A stretch of 64,000 nt of DNA from Clostridiaceae bacterium (GCA_012840395.1 DULL01000066.1:1-64000), one strand, 5' to 3'; numbered from the stretch's first letter, positions 44,777 through 54,746 are shown. A program made the numbers and translations. The notes: a model not told the origin generated them from the letters alone.

Positions 44777-44839
44777 ATAGTAATACTTTTAGATTGTTTC
44801 GTAGAGGATATTTTGAATGCATCTTGGAGGAAAATGAGA

Positions 44840-46180
44840 ATGGGTCCTGAAAACAGATATTTTGAGCTAAGACCGAAGATAGTGCTTGCAGATACTGAAG
44901 CCACCATTAGTATTAGAGCATTACATGTAAGGTTTAAGGAAGAAGCCGAGTATGAGATAAACTATTATCCTTTGGAAAGATATTCTCAAACAGGAGAATA
45001 CAAATATCAGGAGATTCAAAAAGTTAAGCCCGAAAATGGAGTTATCATCTTTAAGCAGTTTTTTAAAGGCGAGCAGGAGCATGTTTTGAGATTAAAGGAA
45101 ACTCTAGGGGAAAAATCAAGATTATATGAATTTCGAATATATTCTTTAGAAAAGGATCTTTTTGACAGAAAGCCATATAAGGGAGATCTTCATATGCATA
45201 GTTATTATTCTGACGGAAGAGAATCTCCCGGGTTTATCGCAGCCTCCTGCAGGAGAATAGGAATGGATTTTATGGCTATTACTGATCACAATAACTATCA
45301 ACCATCAATAGAAGCCCAGGATGTTTTCGAAGATGTAGAACACGATTTGTTAATCTGCCGCGGAGAGGAGATACATCCTCCTGGTAATCCTGTTCATATG
45401 GTTAATTTTGGTGGAAACTTTAGTGTTTATGATTTGATTAAAAATGATAAGGATAAATACTTTAATGAGGTTAAGGAAATAGAGAATACAATCAAAAATG
45501 TTTCGGATCCTGACGCAATCTACCAGTGTGCTTCATGTATATGGTGTTTTAATAAAATACGTGAAGGAAATGGGCTTGGCATATTTTGTCATCCATACTG
45601 GCAAATAAATACCGGATACTATATATCAGATTCAGTAATCACATATATGTATGAACACCAGCCCTATGATGCTAACGAAGTCATTGGGGGCTATAATAAA
45701 CCAGATGTGGACTCAAATACCCTTCAGGTTGCGCGCTACAATGAAGAAAGGGCAAAGGGCAGGAAAATACCTATTGTAGGGGTTAGCGATGCTCATAGCT
45801 CCAGAGAAGGAGTGTATTCTTTCGGATGGCACTATACAATTGTGTTTTCATCAAAAAATGAAAAAGATGATTTGATTAATAGTATAAAGAATCTGTACAG
45901 TGTTGCAGTGGAGGCAATTGAAGGAGAGCCTAAAAGGGCATACGGGCCTTTCAGACTTGTCAAATATGCACAGTTTTTGTTCAGGGAAGTGTTTCCGCTG
46001 CATGACGAGCTTTGTTTCCTGGAAGGAGAATTCATGAGGTTGTATATAGAAGGATATGAGGAGGCTGCAAACATACTTAAGAAATTAAAAGGGCAAACAG
46101 CGCGGTTATATGACGCTTTTTATGGGACCCCGGAATATGAATTCCGATATTTTAACGTAAAGCTAAATTTATTGCTTTAA
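44840..46180 (+). CDS. PHP-domain protein
   Basis: 446 residues from ATG 44840 (GGAGG 9 nt upstream; a TTG at 44813 is also possible). The first 110 residues are a beta-rich extra domain. The PHP phosphoesterase core begins with GDLHMHSYYSDG and continues with DFMAITDHNNY, FCHPYWQ and VGVSDAHSS, which supply the metal-binding His and Asp residues. The C-terminal part is helical. It is probably a metal-dependent phosphohydrolase of unknown substrate. Confidence 0.82.
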   Translation: MGPENRYFELRPKIVLADTEATISIRALHVRFKEEAEYEINYYPLERYSQTGEYKYQEIQKVKPENGVIIFKQFFKGEQEHVLRLKETLGEKSRLYEFRIYSLEKDLFDRKPYKGDLHMHSYYSDGRESPGFIAASCRRIGMDFMAITDHNNYQPSIEAQDVFEDVEHDLLICRGEEIHPPGNPVHMVNFGGNFSVYDLIKNDKDKYFNEVKEIENTIKNVSDPDAIYQCASCIWCFNKIREGNGLGIFCHPYWQINTGYYISDSVITYMYEHQPYDANEVIGGYNKPDVDSNTLQVARYNEERAKGRKIPIVGVSDAHSSREGVYSFGWHYTIVFSSKNEKDDLINSIKNLYSVAVEAIEGEPKRAYGPFRLVKYAQFLFREVFPLHDELCFLEGEFMRLYIEGYEEAANILKKLKGQTARLYDAFYGTPEYEFRYFNVKLNLLL

Positions 46181-46199
46181 ACATTTTTTATGCTATAAT
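46172..46199 (+). promoter_or_regulatory. promoter for glpA-like leader
   Basis: TTGCTT (46172-46177), 16-nt spacer, TGCTATAAT with TATAAT at 46194-46199. The start would be near 46207, giving a 130-nt leader that contains the terminator at 46266. Confidence 0.6.
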
Positions 46200-46265
46200 A
46201 GATATATAATTTAGTTTAAATACTTACAAAAGTAAATATAGTTGATTGTTTCAGTGAGATTTGAG

Positions 46266-46310
46266 AGCGAAACTTTTACAACCATATGGTTGTTTATGTT
46301 TCGCTTTTTT
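46266..46310 (+). terminator. leader terminator / likely GlpP-controlled attenuator
   Basis: AGCGAAAC (46266-46273) pairs with GTTTCGCT (46298-46305), followed by TTTTTT. The loop contains a second 16-nt palindrome ACAACCATATGGTTGT (46278-46293). It stands 29 nt before the glpA-like start, inside the transcript, which fits an attenuator. Confidence 0.7.
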
Positions 46311-46338
46311 ATTTTATGTATATTTAAGGAGGCACATT

Positions 46339-47787
46339 ATGTATGATGTAATAATTATAGGTTGTGGAATTGTAGGAACAGCTGCAGCTTATGAATTATC
46401 AAAATACAATTGTTCAGTTGCAGTCCTTGAAAAGGAGAATGATGTTGCATGCGGAACTACAAAAGCAAATAGCGCAATTATCCACTCGGGATATGACACA
46501 AAACCAGGTACTTTAATGGCACGATTAAATGTTGAAGGGGCTAAACTGGCAAAAGAACTGTGTAGACGTCTGGATGTCCCCTATAAGCAAATCGGATCAC
46601 TTGTCCTTGCTTTTTCACAGGAAGACTTATCCATATTGAAAAAGCTTTATGATCAAGGAATAAGAAATGGTGTACAAGGATTGGAATTGTTGACTGCAGA
46701 ACAGGTAAAGAAAATGGAACCGAATATAAGTCCTGATATACTCGGGGCACTATATTCACCTACCGGTGCAATTGTCACTCCATGGGAATATGCTCTGGCT
46801 ATGGCAGAGACAGCTGTGAGAAATGGAGTAGATTTGTATTTAAATAGTGGAGTATATGCTATTGAGAAAATTGGAAATGGTTACAAAATCGCAACACAAT
46901 CAGGAGAATTCCATGCAAGATATGTTTTAAATGCAGCAGGTGTTCATGCAGACAAAATACACAATATGGTGGCAGAACCTGAGTTTTCAATTAAACCTGT
47001 TAAGGGAGAATACTACCTTCTTGATAAATCTGAGGGAACACGAGTGTCACATACTATATTTCAGTGCCCGGGTAAAATGGGTAAAGGAGTTTTAGTTTCA
47101 CCTACAGTTCACGGCAATCTTATAGTAGGTCCCAATGCTGAGAATATTTCTGATGCTGAAGATGTGTCTACCAGTAGTCATGGTCTGTCTTTTGTGGCAG
47201 AAATGGCTCTTAAATCAGTTCCATCAATTAATTTCCGCCAGGCAATCAGAAATTTTGCAGGTGTGAGAGCGACATCAGATATTGATGATTTCATTATTGC
47301 AGAATCTAAAACAGCAAAAGGATTTATTAATCTCGCAGGTATTAAGTCCCCCGGCCTTACTGCGGCTCCTGCAATTGCCAGAATGGCGGTTGAACTATTG
47401 CAGACATCCGGACTGAATTTTGTAAAAAAGGAAGATTTTATAGACACCAGACATCAGATCAGGTTTAATCAACTTCCAATTGAAGAAAAAAGATTACTTA
47501 TCGAAGAAAACCCTTTATATGGCAGGGTAATATGCCGGTGTGAAACTATTACTGAAGGTGAGATTGTAGATGCACTGCACTCTCCTATACCACCCAGGTC
47601 ACTGGATGGTGTAAAACGCCGAGCAAATGCGGGAATGGGCCGCTGCCAGGGGGGATTTTGCGGTCCCAGGGTGCTGGAGATAATTGCACGTGAACTGAAG
47701 CTGCAGCCGGAGAAAGTACTTTTGGATAAAGAAGGTACATACATACTTACAGGTGAAACAAAAACAGGAGGTGGATGCAATGAGTGA
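46339..47787 (+). CDS. GlpA-like FAD oxidoreductase with BFD-type Fe-S domain
   Basis: 482 residues from ATG 46339 (AGGAGG). Residues 1-370 are a DAO/GlpA-type FAD-binding domain (IIGCGIVGTAAAYEL and GTTKANSAIIHSGYD). Residues about 400-460 form a BFD-like [2Fe-2S] domain (VICRCETITEGEI, then CQGGFCGP). This is the usual catalytic subunit of anaerobic glycerol-3-phosphate dehydrogenase, making dihydroxyacetone phosphate. It overlaps the next gene by 8 nt. Confidence 0.9.
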   Translation: MYDVIIIGCGIVGTAAAYELSKYNCSVAVLEKENDVACGTTKANSAIIHSGYDTKPGTLMARLNVEGAKLAKELCRRLDVPYKQIGSLVLAFSQEDLSILKKLYDQGIRNGVQGLELLTAEQVKKMEPNISPDILGALYSPTGAIVTPWEYALAMAETAVRNGVDLYLNSGVYAIEKIGNGYKIATQSGEFHARYVLNAAGVHADKIHNMVAEPEFSIKPVKGEYYLLDKSEGTRVSHTIFQCPGKMGKGVLVSPTVHGNLIVGPNAENISDAEDVSTSSHGLSFVAEMALKSVPSINFRQAIRNFAGVRATSDIDDFIIAESKTAKGFINLAGIKSPGLTAAPAIARMAVELLQTSGLNFVKKEDFIDTRHQIRFNQLPIEEKRLLIEENPLYGRVICRCETITEGEIVDALHSPIPPRSLDGVKRRANAGMGRCQGGFCGPRVLEIIARELKLQPEKVLLDKEGTYILTGETKTGGGCNE

Positions 47788-49180
47788 ACAAGTATATGAT
47801 CTTATAGTAATAGGAGGAGGTCCTGCCGGCCTGGCAGCAGCTATAGAAGCACACAAAGCAGGCTTGAAACGTATTCTTATAATTGAGCGCGATCAATATT
47901 TAGGAGGTATACTCAATCAATGTATCCACAATGGTTTTGGATTACATTACTTTAAAGAAGAACTTACAGGTCCTGAATATGCTGGAAGGTTTATATCCAT
48001 GCTAAAGGATTCAAGCATAGAAGTGAAGCTTGATACAATGGTACTTGAAATTACAAAGCAAAAGGAGATACACGCAGTAAACTGTAAAGAGGGATATCAA
48101 ATATTAAAAGCCAAGTCAATTATTTTGGCTATGGGATGCCGGGAACGCACCAGGGGCGCAATAGGCATACCCGGAGACCGCCCCTCGGGAATATTTACAG
48201 CAGGTACTGCCCAGAGGTATGTAAATATAGAAGGATACATGGTTGGTAAACGCGTAATTATACTTGGTTCAGGCGATATAGGACTTATCATGGCAAGAAG
48301 GATGACTCTTGAAGGAGCAAAAGTACTTGCCTGTGTAGAAATCATGCCTTACTCGGGAGGATTGAACCGGAATATTGTTCAGTGTTTGCATGATTATGAT
48401 ATTCCGCTTTATTTATCCCATACTATTACTAACATTAAGGGTAAAAAACGAGTAGAAGGAGTAACTATATCAAAAGTAGATGAAAACAGACGGCCTATAC
48501 CAGGAACTGAGAAATATTTTGATTGTGATACCATTCTTTTATCAGTAGGACTTATTCCTGAAAATGAACTTAGTAAAAGTGCAGGTATTGAAATCGATAG
48601 CCGTACAGGAGGCACTGTAGTTTTTGAAAATATGGAAACCTCTGTTCCAGGAATATTTGCATGCGGGAATGTAGTACATGTACACGATTTGGTAGATTAT
48701 GTGACAGCTGAAAGCCAGAAGGCAGGCAGAGCTGCTGCGAGCTATGTTTTAAGCTGTGATATGAAGGGACAGGAAAAAGAGGATAAATCAATAATTCAGC
48801 TTAAACAGGAGAAAGAAGGCAGCCTAAATTCATCTAGTCTTAACATAAATAATGGACAAGATGCACAAGAAATAAAGGATGATAAGTTTACTGAGAAAAT
48901 TTATAAGCAAGAAATCCGGATTTTAAATGGAAGAGGTATTTCATACACTGTTCCTCAAAAATTGCGGCAAGGCAATATCGAAAAGAATGTGGAAATATTT
49001 TTCCGTGTTAATAAGGTGTTTGGTGAAAGCACTATTCAGTTACGTTCTGAGAACACATTAATTGCAAAATATTCACGGGAACGCATGGCCCCCGGCGAAA
49101 TGGAGCGTATTATTCTGCCTCTTAAACTGTTAGAAAAAGTTAAAGATGATAGTATTACAATTATGGTAGAGGAGAAATGA
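47780..49180 (+). CDS. FAD-dependent oxidoreductase (GlpB-like partner)
   Basis: 466 residues from ATG 47780 (AGGAGGTGG). Two Rossmann folds: the FAD motif VIGGGPAGLAAAIEA near residue 8 and a second nucleotide-binding motif VIILGSGDIGLIMARR. A C-terminal 80-residue beta-rich tail (about 385-466) is an extra that many homologues have. The start overlaps the preceding stop, implying translational coupling. It works with the GlpA-like subunit in glycerol-3-phosphate oxidation. Confidence 0.88.
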   Translation: MSEQVYDLIVIGGGPAGLAAAIEAHKAGLKRILIIERDQYLGGILNQCIHNGFGLHYFKEELTGPEYAGRFISMLKDSSIEVKLDTMVLEITKQKEIHAVNCKEGYQILKAKSIILAMGCRERTRGAIGIPGDRPSGIFTAGTAQRYVNIEGYMVGKRVIILGSGDIGLIMARRMTLEGAKVLACVEIMPYSGGLNRNIVQCLHDYDIPLYLSHTITNIKGKKRVEGVTISKVDENRRPIPGTEKYFDCDTILLSVGLIPENELSKSAGIEIDSRTGGTVVFENMETSVPGIFACGNVVHVHDLVDYVTAESQKAGRAAASYVLSCDMKGQEKEDKSIIQLKQEKEGSLNSSSLNINNGQDAQEIKDDKFTEKIYKQEIRILNGRGISYTVPQKLRQGNIEKNVEIFFRVNKVFGESTIQLRSENTLIAKYSRERMAPGEMERIILPLKLLEKVKDDSITIMVEEK

Positions 49181-49182
49181 AT

Positions 49183-49530
49183 ATGAAGCATCTGATTTGT
49201 ATTGTTTGTCCTAAAGGATGTCATCTTCAGGTAGATGAAAATAATAATTATGAAGTGAGAGGAAATTCCTGCATACGTGGAGAGGAATACGGTAAAATCG
49301 AACTTACTAATCCAACCAGAACCATTACTTCCACAATTAGGGTCTCAGGCGGAAAGCAACGTCGCTGCCCGGTTAAAACAGACAGACCAATACCCAAGAG
49401 TTTGATTTTCGATGCCATGAAACTGCTTGATGGGATAATTATAGCAGCTCCGGTTCATGCAGGAGAAAAAGTAGTTCAGGATATTTTGGGAACAGGCGCT
49501 AATTTTATTACTACAAGGGATATAGATTAG
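49183..49530 (+). CDS. DUF1667 protein, third subunit of the dehydrogenase
   Basis: 115 residues with CIVCPKGC near the start and CIRGEEYG, which supply Cys residues for a probable iron-sulfur site. The core continues with TRTITSTIRV and CPVKTDRPIPK. DUF1667 regularly follows GlpA/GlpB-type genes. ATG 49183 is favoured (GAGGAG 8 nt upstream); ATG 49177 overlaps the preceding stop by 4 nt. It is likely the electron-transfer subunit, replacing GlpC. Confidence 0.88.
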   Translation: MKHLICIVCPKGCHLQVDENNNYEVRGNSCIRGEEYGKIELTNPTRTITSTIRVSGGKQRRCPVKTDRPIPKSLIFDAMKLLDGIIIAAPVHAGEKVVQDILGTGANFITTRDID

Positions 49531-49718
49531 AGAAAAGAAAAAGGATAAATTATCATGATGTTATATAATCATAGATTATCTTATGATAAAATAATTTCAA
49601 AGAAAATATGATAATTACAATTTTATGGTAATTTGGAAATGTGTTGAAGGATATTATGAGCAATATAAGTCAAGAATTTTATATTTGTTTGTAATATCCT
49701 TTTTTTGGAGGTAATTAA

Positions 49719-50630
49719 GTGGAACACTGGGAAAAGATAAGTGCGGTGCAACGTATGCAGGATTATATTGAGGAGCATATAACGGATCATATATCTCTTC
49801 AGATGCTGGCTAATGTAGCAAAATATTCACCATGGCACTGTATAAGAATCTTTAGGGAACTAACAGGGAAGACTCCGTTTGAATACATCAGAGCCCTTAG
49901 GTTGTCAAAGGCTGCTGAGAAACTTCAGAATACAGGCAAAAGAATAATTGATGTGGCTTTGGATTTTGACTTCGACTCACATGAAGGTTTCACAAGAGCA
50001 TTTTCCAGGCAGTTTGGTGTAACGCCCCGTGTATATAGTAAAAATGCTCCTCCCATTAAGCTTTTCATGCCCGTACGTGTCCGAGATTATTACCTTAAAC
50101 TTCAAAAAGGAGAGATTAAGATGACAAAAGATGCTATCCCAAAAACTGTCTTTGTGCAGGTAATTGAAAGACCTGCAAGAAAATTAATCCTTAAACGAGG
50201 GATTAATGCTACTCATTATTTTGAATATTGTGAAGAAGTAGGTTGTGACGTGTGGGATGTACTGACAAACATAAAAGAGGCTATTTATGAACCTTTTGGA
50301 ATGTGGCTTCCTGAAAACATGCGAAAACCCGGTACATCAACATATGCCCAGGGTGTTGAGGTATCTTTGGATTATTCGGGAGAGATACCGGACGGATTTG
50401 ATGTAATTGAATTGCAGCCGTGTAAAATGATGGTTTTTCAAGGACAGCCATATGAAGATGAGAATTTTCAAGAAGCAATAAGTGAACTATGGGAAGTGAT
50501 GAATAATTATAATCCTGAGATTTATGGTTATCAATGGGCAGATGAAGATGCGCCCAGGATTCAACTTGAGCCTTTGGGGTACAGAGGATACATCGAAGCA
50601 AGGCCTGTCAGGGAGATAAATAAAAAATAG
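49719..50630 (+). CDS. AraC regulator with GyrI-like effector domain
   Basis: 303 residues. Two AraC helix-turn-helix motifs occupy residues 10-108 (ISLQMLANVAKYSPWHCIRIF and ALDFDFDSHEGFTRAFSRQFG). A GyrI-like ligand domain follows from about 140 to 300. This Rob/SoxS-like layout senses hydrophobic or cationic molecules. The start is GTG with GGAGG. A terminator follows at 50648. The target genes are not evident; it is one of two GyrI-like proteins here. Confidence 0.88.
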   Translation: MEHWEKISAVQRMQDYIEEHITDHISLQMLANVAKYSPWHCIRIFRELTGKTPFEYIRALRLSKAAEKLQNTGKRIIDVALDFDFDSHEGFTRAFSRQFGVTPRVYSKNAPPIKLFMPVRVRDYYLKLQKGEIKMTKDAIPKTVFVQVIERPARKLILKRGINATHYFEYCEEVGCDVWDVLTNIKEAIYEPFGMWLPENMRKPGTSTYAQGVEVSLDYSGEIPDGFDVIELQPCKMMVFQGQPYEDENFQEAISELWEVMNNYNPEIYGYQWADEDAPRIQLEPLGYRGYIEARPVREINKK

Positions 50631-50647
50631 AAGGAACGTTATAGAAC

Positions 50648-50677
50648 AGAGGCTGGAACCTAACGGCCTCTTTTTTT
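50648..50677 (+). terminator. intrinsic terminator
   Basis: AGAGGC (50648-50653) pairs with GCCTCT (50666-50671), followed by seven T residues. Confidence 0.85.
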
Positions 50678-50904
50678 ATCTCTTTAAAAGCAAATAAAAT
50701 AAGATGCTCAATATTAATAAATATAAAATATTCAATATAATATTGACTCTTTTAGAGTGGATAAATACTCGAACGATAATTTCAATATTTTCGATTAAAG
50801 TAGAAAATATAAATCTTTTCCATGTGCCAAATTTGTAGTAATATTAACAATTATAGCGTATATATGACGTTGCTTAAACTAACAAACATTATAGGATAAG
50901 AACT

Positions 50905-52062
50905 ATGGCACATACACGGCAGCTTTTTTTGAAAACAAGTAATAACACAGCGCACGCTCAGTTTATTACCAAACTTTTTATAAATGATCCTGTATTTTTA
51001 ATATCTTTGATACTGGCTTTATTAAGCTGTTTTTGGGCTTCTCCCAAAATTGAATATATAGATTTTAAAGTCCTGGCATGCTTGTTTAATCTTATGATAG
51101 TAGTGAAGGCTTTTGAGGAACTACAGCTACTGGATAAATTTGCAGTCAGTATAATAAACAGATGTACAGACAGCCGGAAAGTATCTTTGGTAATGATTTT
51201 ATTAAGTTTTTTCTCTTCAATGGTTATTACTAATGATATATCACTAATTACACTGGTACCCCTGACTCTTATTATTAGCAGAAAATCTGGCATGAATGTG
51301 CTGTTAACTGTAGTTTTGCAAACCCTGGCTGCTAACATAGGAAGCAGTTTAACACCCATAGGCAATCCTCAAAATTTGTATATTTTTTCTTATTATAATC
51401 TTACTGCCTCTCAATTTTTTGCTTCTATAATTTTATTTGCTGTACTTGGGTTAATATGGCTATGCTTATTAAATTTTAAAAATGCCAGACTAAGCTTGGA
51501 ATTATCCCTTAGTCCCATAAAAACCAAGGATAACAATAAGATTTGCTTATGGGCGGTACTGTTTGGAGTTGTAATACTGTCTGTTTTTGAAGCAGTAAAC
51601 TACATTTTGGTTTTGTTGCTTACTGTAACAGTAACATTTTTTGTGAACAAAAAGCTATTCTTAAAAGTAGATTATCCTCTGCTGATAACATTTGTCTGCT
51701 TTTTTATTTTTATCGGAAATATATCAAGTATACCTGCTGTAACTGACTTCATGAAGACTAACCTTAACAGTTTTGAGTCAACATACTTTTCTTCTATAAT
51801 ACTGAGCCAGGTTATCAGTAATGTCCCATGTGCGGTTTTCCTTTCAAAATTTTCTTCTTATTGGAGGGAATTACTCCTTGGAGTGAATATAGGCGGAATG
51901 GGGACAATCATTGCTTCCCTTGCAAGTGTAATATCTTATAAGCTATTTATAAAAGAAAATCCGGAATGCAGCAGGGAATACATAATTAAATTTAGTATAT
52001 ACAATATTGTAAGTTTAGCTTTATTTACCTTTATTAACTACTTTGCTATAATTCGAAGGTAA
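50905..52062 (+). CDS. SLC13/ArsB-type anion transporter
   Basis: 385 residues with about ten hydrophobic segments and no long loops. Repeat-like Gly/Asn/Pro motifs of the CitMHS/ArsB/NhaD superfamily appear near residue 150 (GSSLTPIGNPQNL) and near 330 (GGMGTIIASLASVIS). Members carry citrate, dicarboxylates or arsenite; the substrate here is open. The ribosome site is AGGATAAG, moderate. Confidence 0.82.
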   Translation: MAHTRQLFLKTSNNTAHAQFITKLFINDPVFLISLILALLSCFWASPKIEYIDFKVLACLFNLMIVVKAFEELQLLDKFAVSIINRCTDSRKVSLVMILLSFFSSMVITNDISLITLVPLTLIISRKSGMNVLLTVVLQTLAANIGSSLTPIGNPQNLYIFSYYNLTASQFFASIILFAVLGLIWLCLLNFKNARLSLELSLSPIKTKDNNKICLWAVLFGVVILSVFEAVNYILVLLLTVTVTFFVNKKLFLKVDYPLLITFVCFFIFIGNISSIPAVTDFMKTNLNSFESTYFSSIILSQVISNVPCAVFLSKFSSYWRELLLGVNIGGMGTIIASLASVISYKLFIKENPECSREYIIKFSIYNIVSLALFTFINYFAIIRR

Positions 52063-52197
52063 GTACAGGAAATTAATGCATAGACAGTTATGAATTTAGC
52101 AAAAGACTCATTTTGCTAATAACCTGATATATAAGAATAACCTATCCCAAAGGTAAGTAAAATAATCTAGATTACACAGATTACAGAGGTAATATTG

Positions 52198-53082
52198 ATG
52201 GGACCTGTATCAATGAAACCTATTATTTCAGATAGGCAGAAAAAGCTAAATAAGTCACCAACACTATATCTGCCTCCTATGGCCAAATTATTGATAATAA
52301 TAACTGTGATGTTTATTATTCTTATTGGCTATGGTTTTTTTGAAGCCTTTTGGATTCAAATCAAGGTTACTAAAATAACTGATGCCGATGTTCCGCCATC
52401 TTTTAAAAATACCAGAATAGTATTCATTACAGATATTCACTATAAAGAAAACTTTGCAAGAGAACAAATAAGAAAAGTAGTTGAAAAGGTTAACAGCCTT
52501 AATCCGGATATTATTCTATTAGGCGGTGATTATGTAAGCTATAGCCAGGACCATATAAAACCTTGTTTTGAAGAATTGGCCAGATTAAAGGCTTCTATAG
52601 GGAAATATGGTGTTCTTGGCAATCACGACCATCGGGAAAATGAGAGATTAACGAAAGAATGTATGAGGAAAGCCGGAATAGTGTGTCTTGACAATGATTC
52701 CCTATGGATATATAAGAATAAGGACAGGATCAAGATAGGTGGTGTAGGAGATTACTGGGAAGACCTGACAATAATCCAAAACACCATTCACGATGTGGAT
52801 GAATCAGATTTTGTAATAGTATTGTCTCATAATCCGGACTTTGCTGAGACACTGAAAACAAATAAAGTAGATTTAGTACTTAGCGGTCATACACATGGAG
52901 GGCAAATAACATTCTTTGGTCTATGGTCTCCCTTCGTACCTTCACAATATGGACAAAAGTACAGAACTGGGTTAGTGAAGACAGAACACACACAAGTCTT
53001 AATATCTAACGGTGTTGGTTTTGCAAGTAATTATCCAATAAGGTTTTTTGCACGGCCGCAGATAAATGTTATTGAGCTGTAA
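52198..53082 (+). CDS. membrane-anchored metallophosphoesterase
   Basis: 294 residues from ATG 52198 (AGAGG about 8 nt upstream). A membrane segment (about 28-52) is followed by a calcineurin-like phosphoesterase with the five motifs FITDIHY, GGDYVS, GNHDH, LSHNPD and SGHTHGGQ. The order fits YkuE-like phosphatases that act on the outer side of the membrane, perhaps on UDP-sugars or phospholipids. Confidence 0.9.
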   Translation: MGPVSMKPIISDRQKKLNKSPTLYLPPMAKLLIIITVMFIILIGYGFFEAFWIQIKVTKITDADVPPSFKNTRIVFITDIHYKENFAREQIRKVVEKVNSLNPDIILLGGDYVSYSQDHIKPCFEELARLKASIGKYGVLGNHDHRENERLTKECMRKAGIVCLDNDSLWIYKNKDRIKIGGVGDYWEDLTIIQNTIHDVDESDFVIVLSHNPDFAETLKTNKVDLVLSGHTHGGQITFFGLWSPFVPSQYGQKYRTGLVKTEHTQVLISNGVGFASNYPIRFFARPQINVIEL

Positions 53083-53271
53083 GACATAAAAATGTTAAAT
53101 AAAAATTAACAAGATTTTTACAAAGCTTTAATTTTAATATATTATTTTATAAAATAAAATATGAAGGAAGCAGTTAAGATGCAAGAATGGGAATAATGGA
53201 TTGTAGTTCACTGAGAATATGAATCCTGAGTATATTTGTGACTGAAATATTTGTGGATGAAGGGATACAAC

Positions 53272-53844
53272 ATGAAATTAGTAAAAGAAATACTGGACTG
53301 GACATGTCATATATTAATTGCCTTTGTAATGGCTTTAGTAATTGTAGTATTTGTTATACAGCCCACACAGGTGGAAGGGCAGTCAATGGAACCGACCTTG
53401 CATGACAAAGACAGGATTATAATTAACAAGCTATCCCATCACTTAAAAAAAGATATCAATTATGGGGACATTGTAATAATTGACAGCAGAATTGACAGGA
53501 AAAGAACTCTAAAGGACGATATTATTGATGCATTGAAATATAATTTAATAACTTACAAGCTTTTTGATAATTCTTATGAATCTAGAATATACTGGGTGAA
53601 AAGAGTAATTGCAAAAGAAGGAGATGTACTTGATTATAAAGACAATAACCTATACTTAAATGGTATACTTATGGAAGAAAACTATGTGAAGGATTTGATG
53701 ATGTATTTTCCTGAAGGGAAAATAAAAGTACCTGAAGGACATGTTTTTGTAATGGGAGATAACAGAAATAATAGTACTGACAGCAGGCACATTGGATTTA
53801 TACCCATTGACCATATTGTAGGGACACTGTTTATAAAGTTTTAG
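53272..53844 (+). CDS. type I signal peptidase
   Basis: 190 residues from ATG 53272 (AAGGGA upstream). An N-terminal membrane anchor (12-32) is followed by the catalytic Ser38 in EGQSMEPT, the general-base Lys110 in VKRVIAKEGD and the MGDNRNNSTDSR box. It cleaves signal peptides on the outer membrane face. A terminator lies just downstream. Confidence 0.93.
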   Translation: MKLVKEILDWTCHILIAFVMALVIVVFVIQPTQVEGQSMEPTLHDKDRIIINKLSHHLKKDINYGDIVIIDSRIDRKRTLKDDIIDALKYNLITYKLFDNSYESRIYWVKRVIAKEGDVLDYKDNNLYLNGILMEENYVKDLMMYFPEGKIKVPEGHVFVMGDNRNNSTDSRHIGFIPIDHIVGTLFIKF

Positions 53845-53902
53845 GTTAATATAAATTATAACAATGTTTATTACTCAGTAATAAAGTGTTAAGCATATTT
53901 AT

Positions 53903-53934
53903 AAACCCCTGGATTAACAATCTGTGGGGTTTTT
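53903..53934 (+). terminator. intrinsic terminator
   Basis: AAACCCC (53903-53909) pairs with GGGGTTT (53926-53932), with a 16-nt loop and a T-run. Confidence 0.85.
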
Positions 53935-53982
53935 GCATATAATACAAAAGGATGCAAGAGATTATGTAAAGGAATATTGCTT

Positions 53983-54666
53983 ATGGCAAATATTTATGTA
54001 TATAATAACCGGACTAACAGCATGGAGTATTATGTTCTTGGGGAAACTGATGCAATGCCCTATAACGTTGGAAGAACACTGACTGTCGGTGAATTCAGGG
54101 GAAGCTCCAGGGCTAACACTTTATGGACAACCAGACGGGCAATGGAAGCCTTCAATACTACAAGAAGCCTATGGGGACGTCCCATATATGTGGGATATGC
54201 CTTCAAGCGTATATGGGAGGGCGGCCATGCAGCTATGTCACAGCATTATGCAGGAGTAGCTTTCGATGTTGGCCAGAATTTAGACAACAATACAAGAAAT
54301 CAGCTTCGGAATACTGCAATACAATCAGGAGTATGGACTTATGTAGAACCAGCATATCTGACACCAACCTGGGTACATTTTGATGCCCGCCAGAGCCCTC
54401 CGGCCTGCGCTGCAGGAGGTTATCCACTTATACGAACAGGAAGTGTAGGCGTTTATGTACTTGTACTGCAGGATGCACTTAATGCTCTGGGTTTTTCTGG
54501 TTCAGGACTTGATGGATATTTTGGACCAGGAACACGGAATGCCGTAATTAACTTTCAGCGTTCAATGGGACTTACTCAGGATGGCATTGTGGGTTGTAAT
54601 ACATGGGAAGCTCTTACAGAAGCTGCAGTATCAATCGGACGTACACCTACAGTAGTTAATCCTTAG
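53983..54666 (+). CDS. M15-type peptidase with peptidoglycan-binding domain
   Basis: 227 residues from ATG 53983 (AAAGGA). Residues about 10-140 look like an M15/DD-carboxypeptidase fold with zinc-ligand motifs SQHYAGVAFDVG and WVHFDAR. Residues about 150-220 are a PG_binding_1 domain (GSVGVYVLVLQDALNALGF). There is no signal peptide, so it may act in the spore or mother cell like the amidase and LysM enzymes, or be exported otherwise. Confidence 0.85.
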   Translation: MANIYVYNNRTNSMEYYVLGETDAMPYNVGRTLTVGEFRGSSRANTLWTTRRAMEAFNTTRSLWGRPIYVGYAFKRIWEGGHAAMSQHYAGVAFDVGQNLDNNTRNQLRNTAIQSGVWTYVEPAYLTPTWVHFDARQSPPACAAGGYPLIRTGSVGVYVLVLQDALNALGFSGSGLDGYFGPGTRNAVINFQRSMGLTQDGIVGCNTWEALTEAAVSIGRTPTVVNP

Positions 54667-54726
54667 TAAGCCATACCATTACCCTTATTAAGTTACTTTC
54701 TTCATTTATTTATCATATATATTGAT

Positions 54727-54746
54727 AAGGCCATAGGGCCTTTTTT
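54727..54746 (+). terminator. intrinsic terminator
   Basis: AAGGCC (54727-54732), a 4-nt loop, GGCCTT (54737-54742), then a T-run. Confidence 0.9.
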
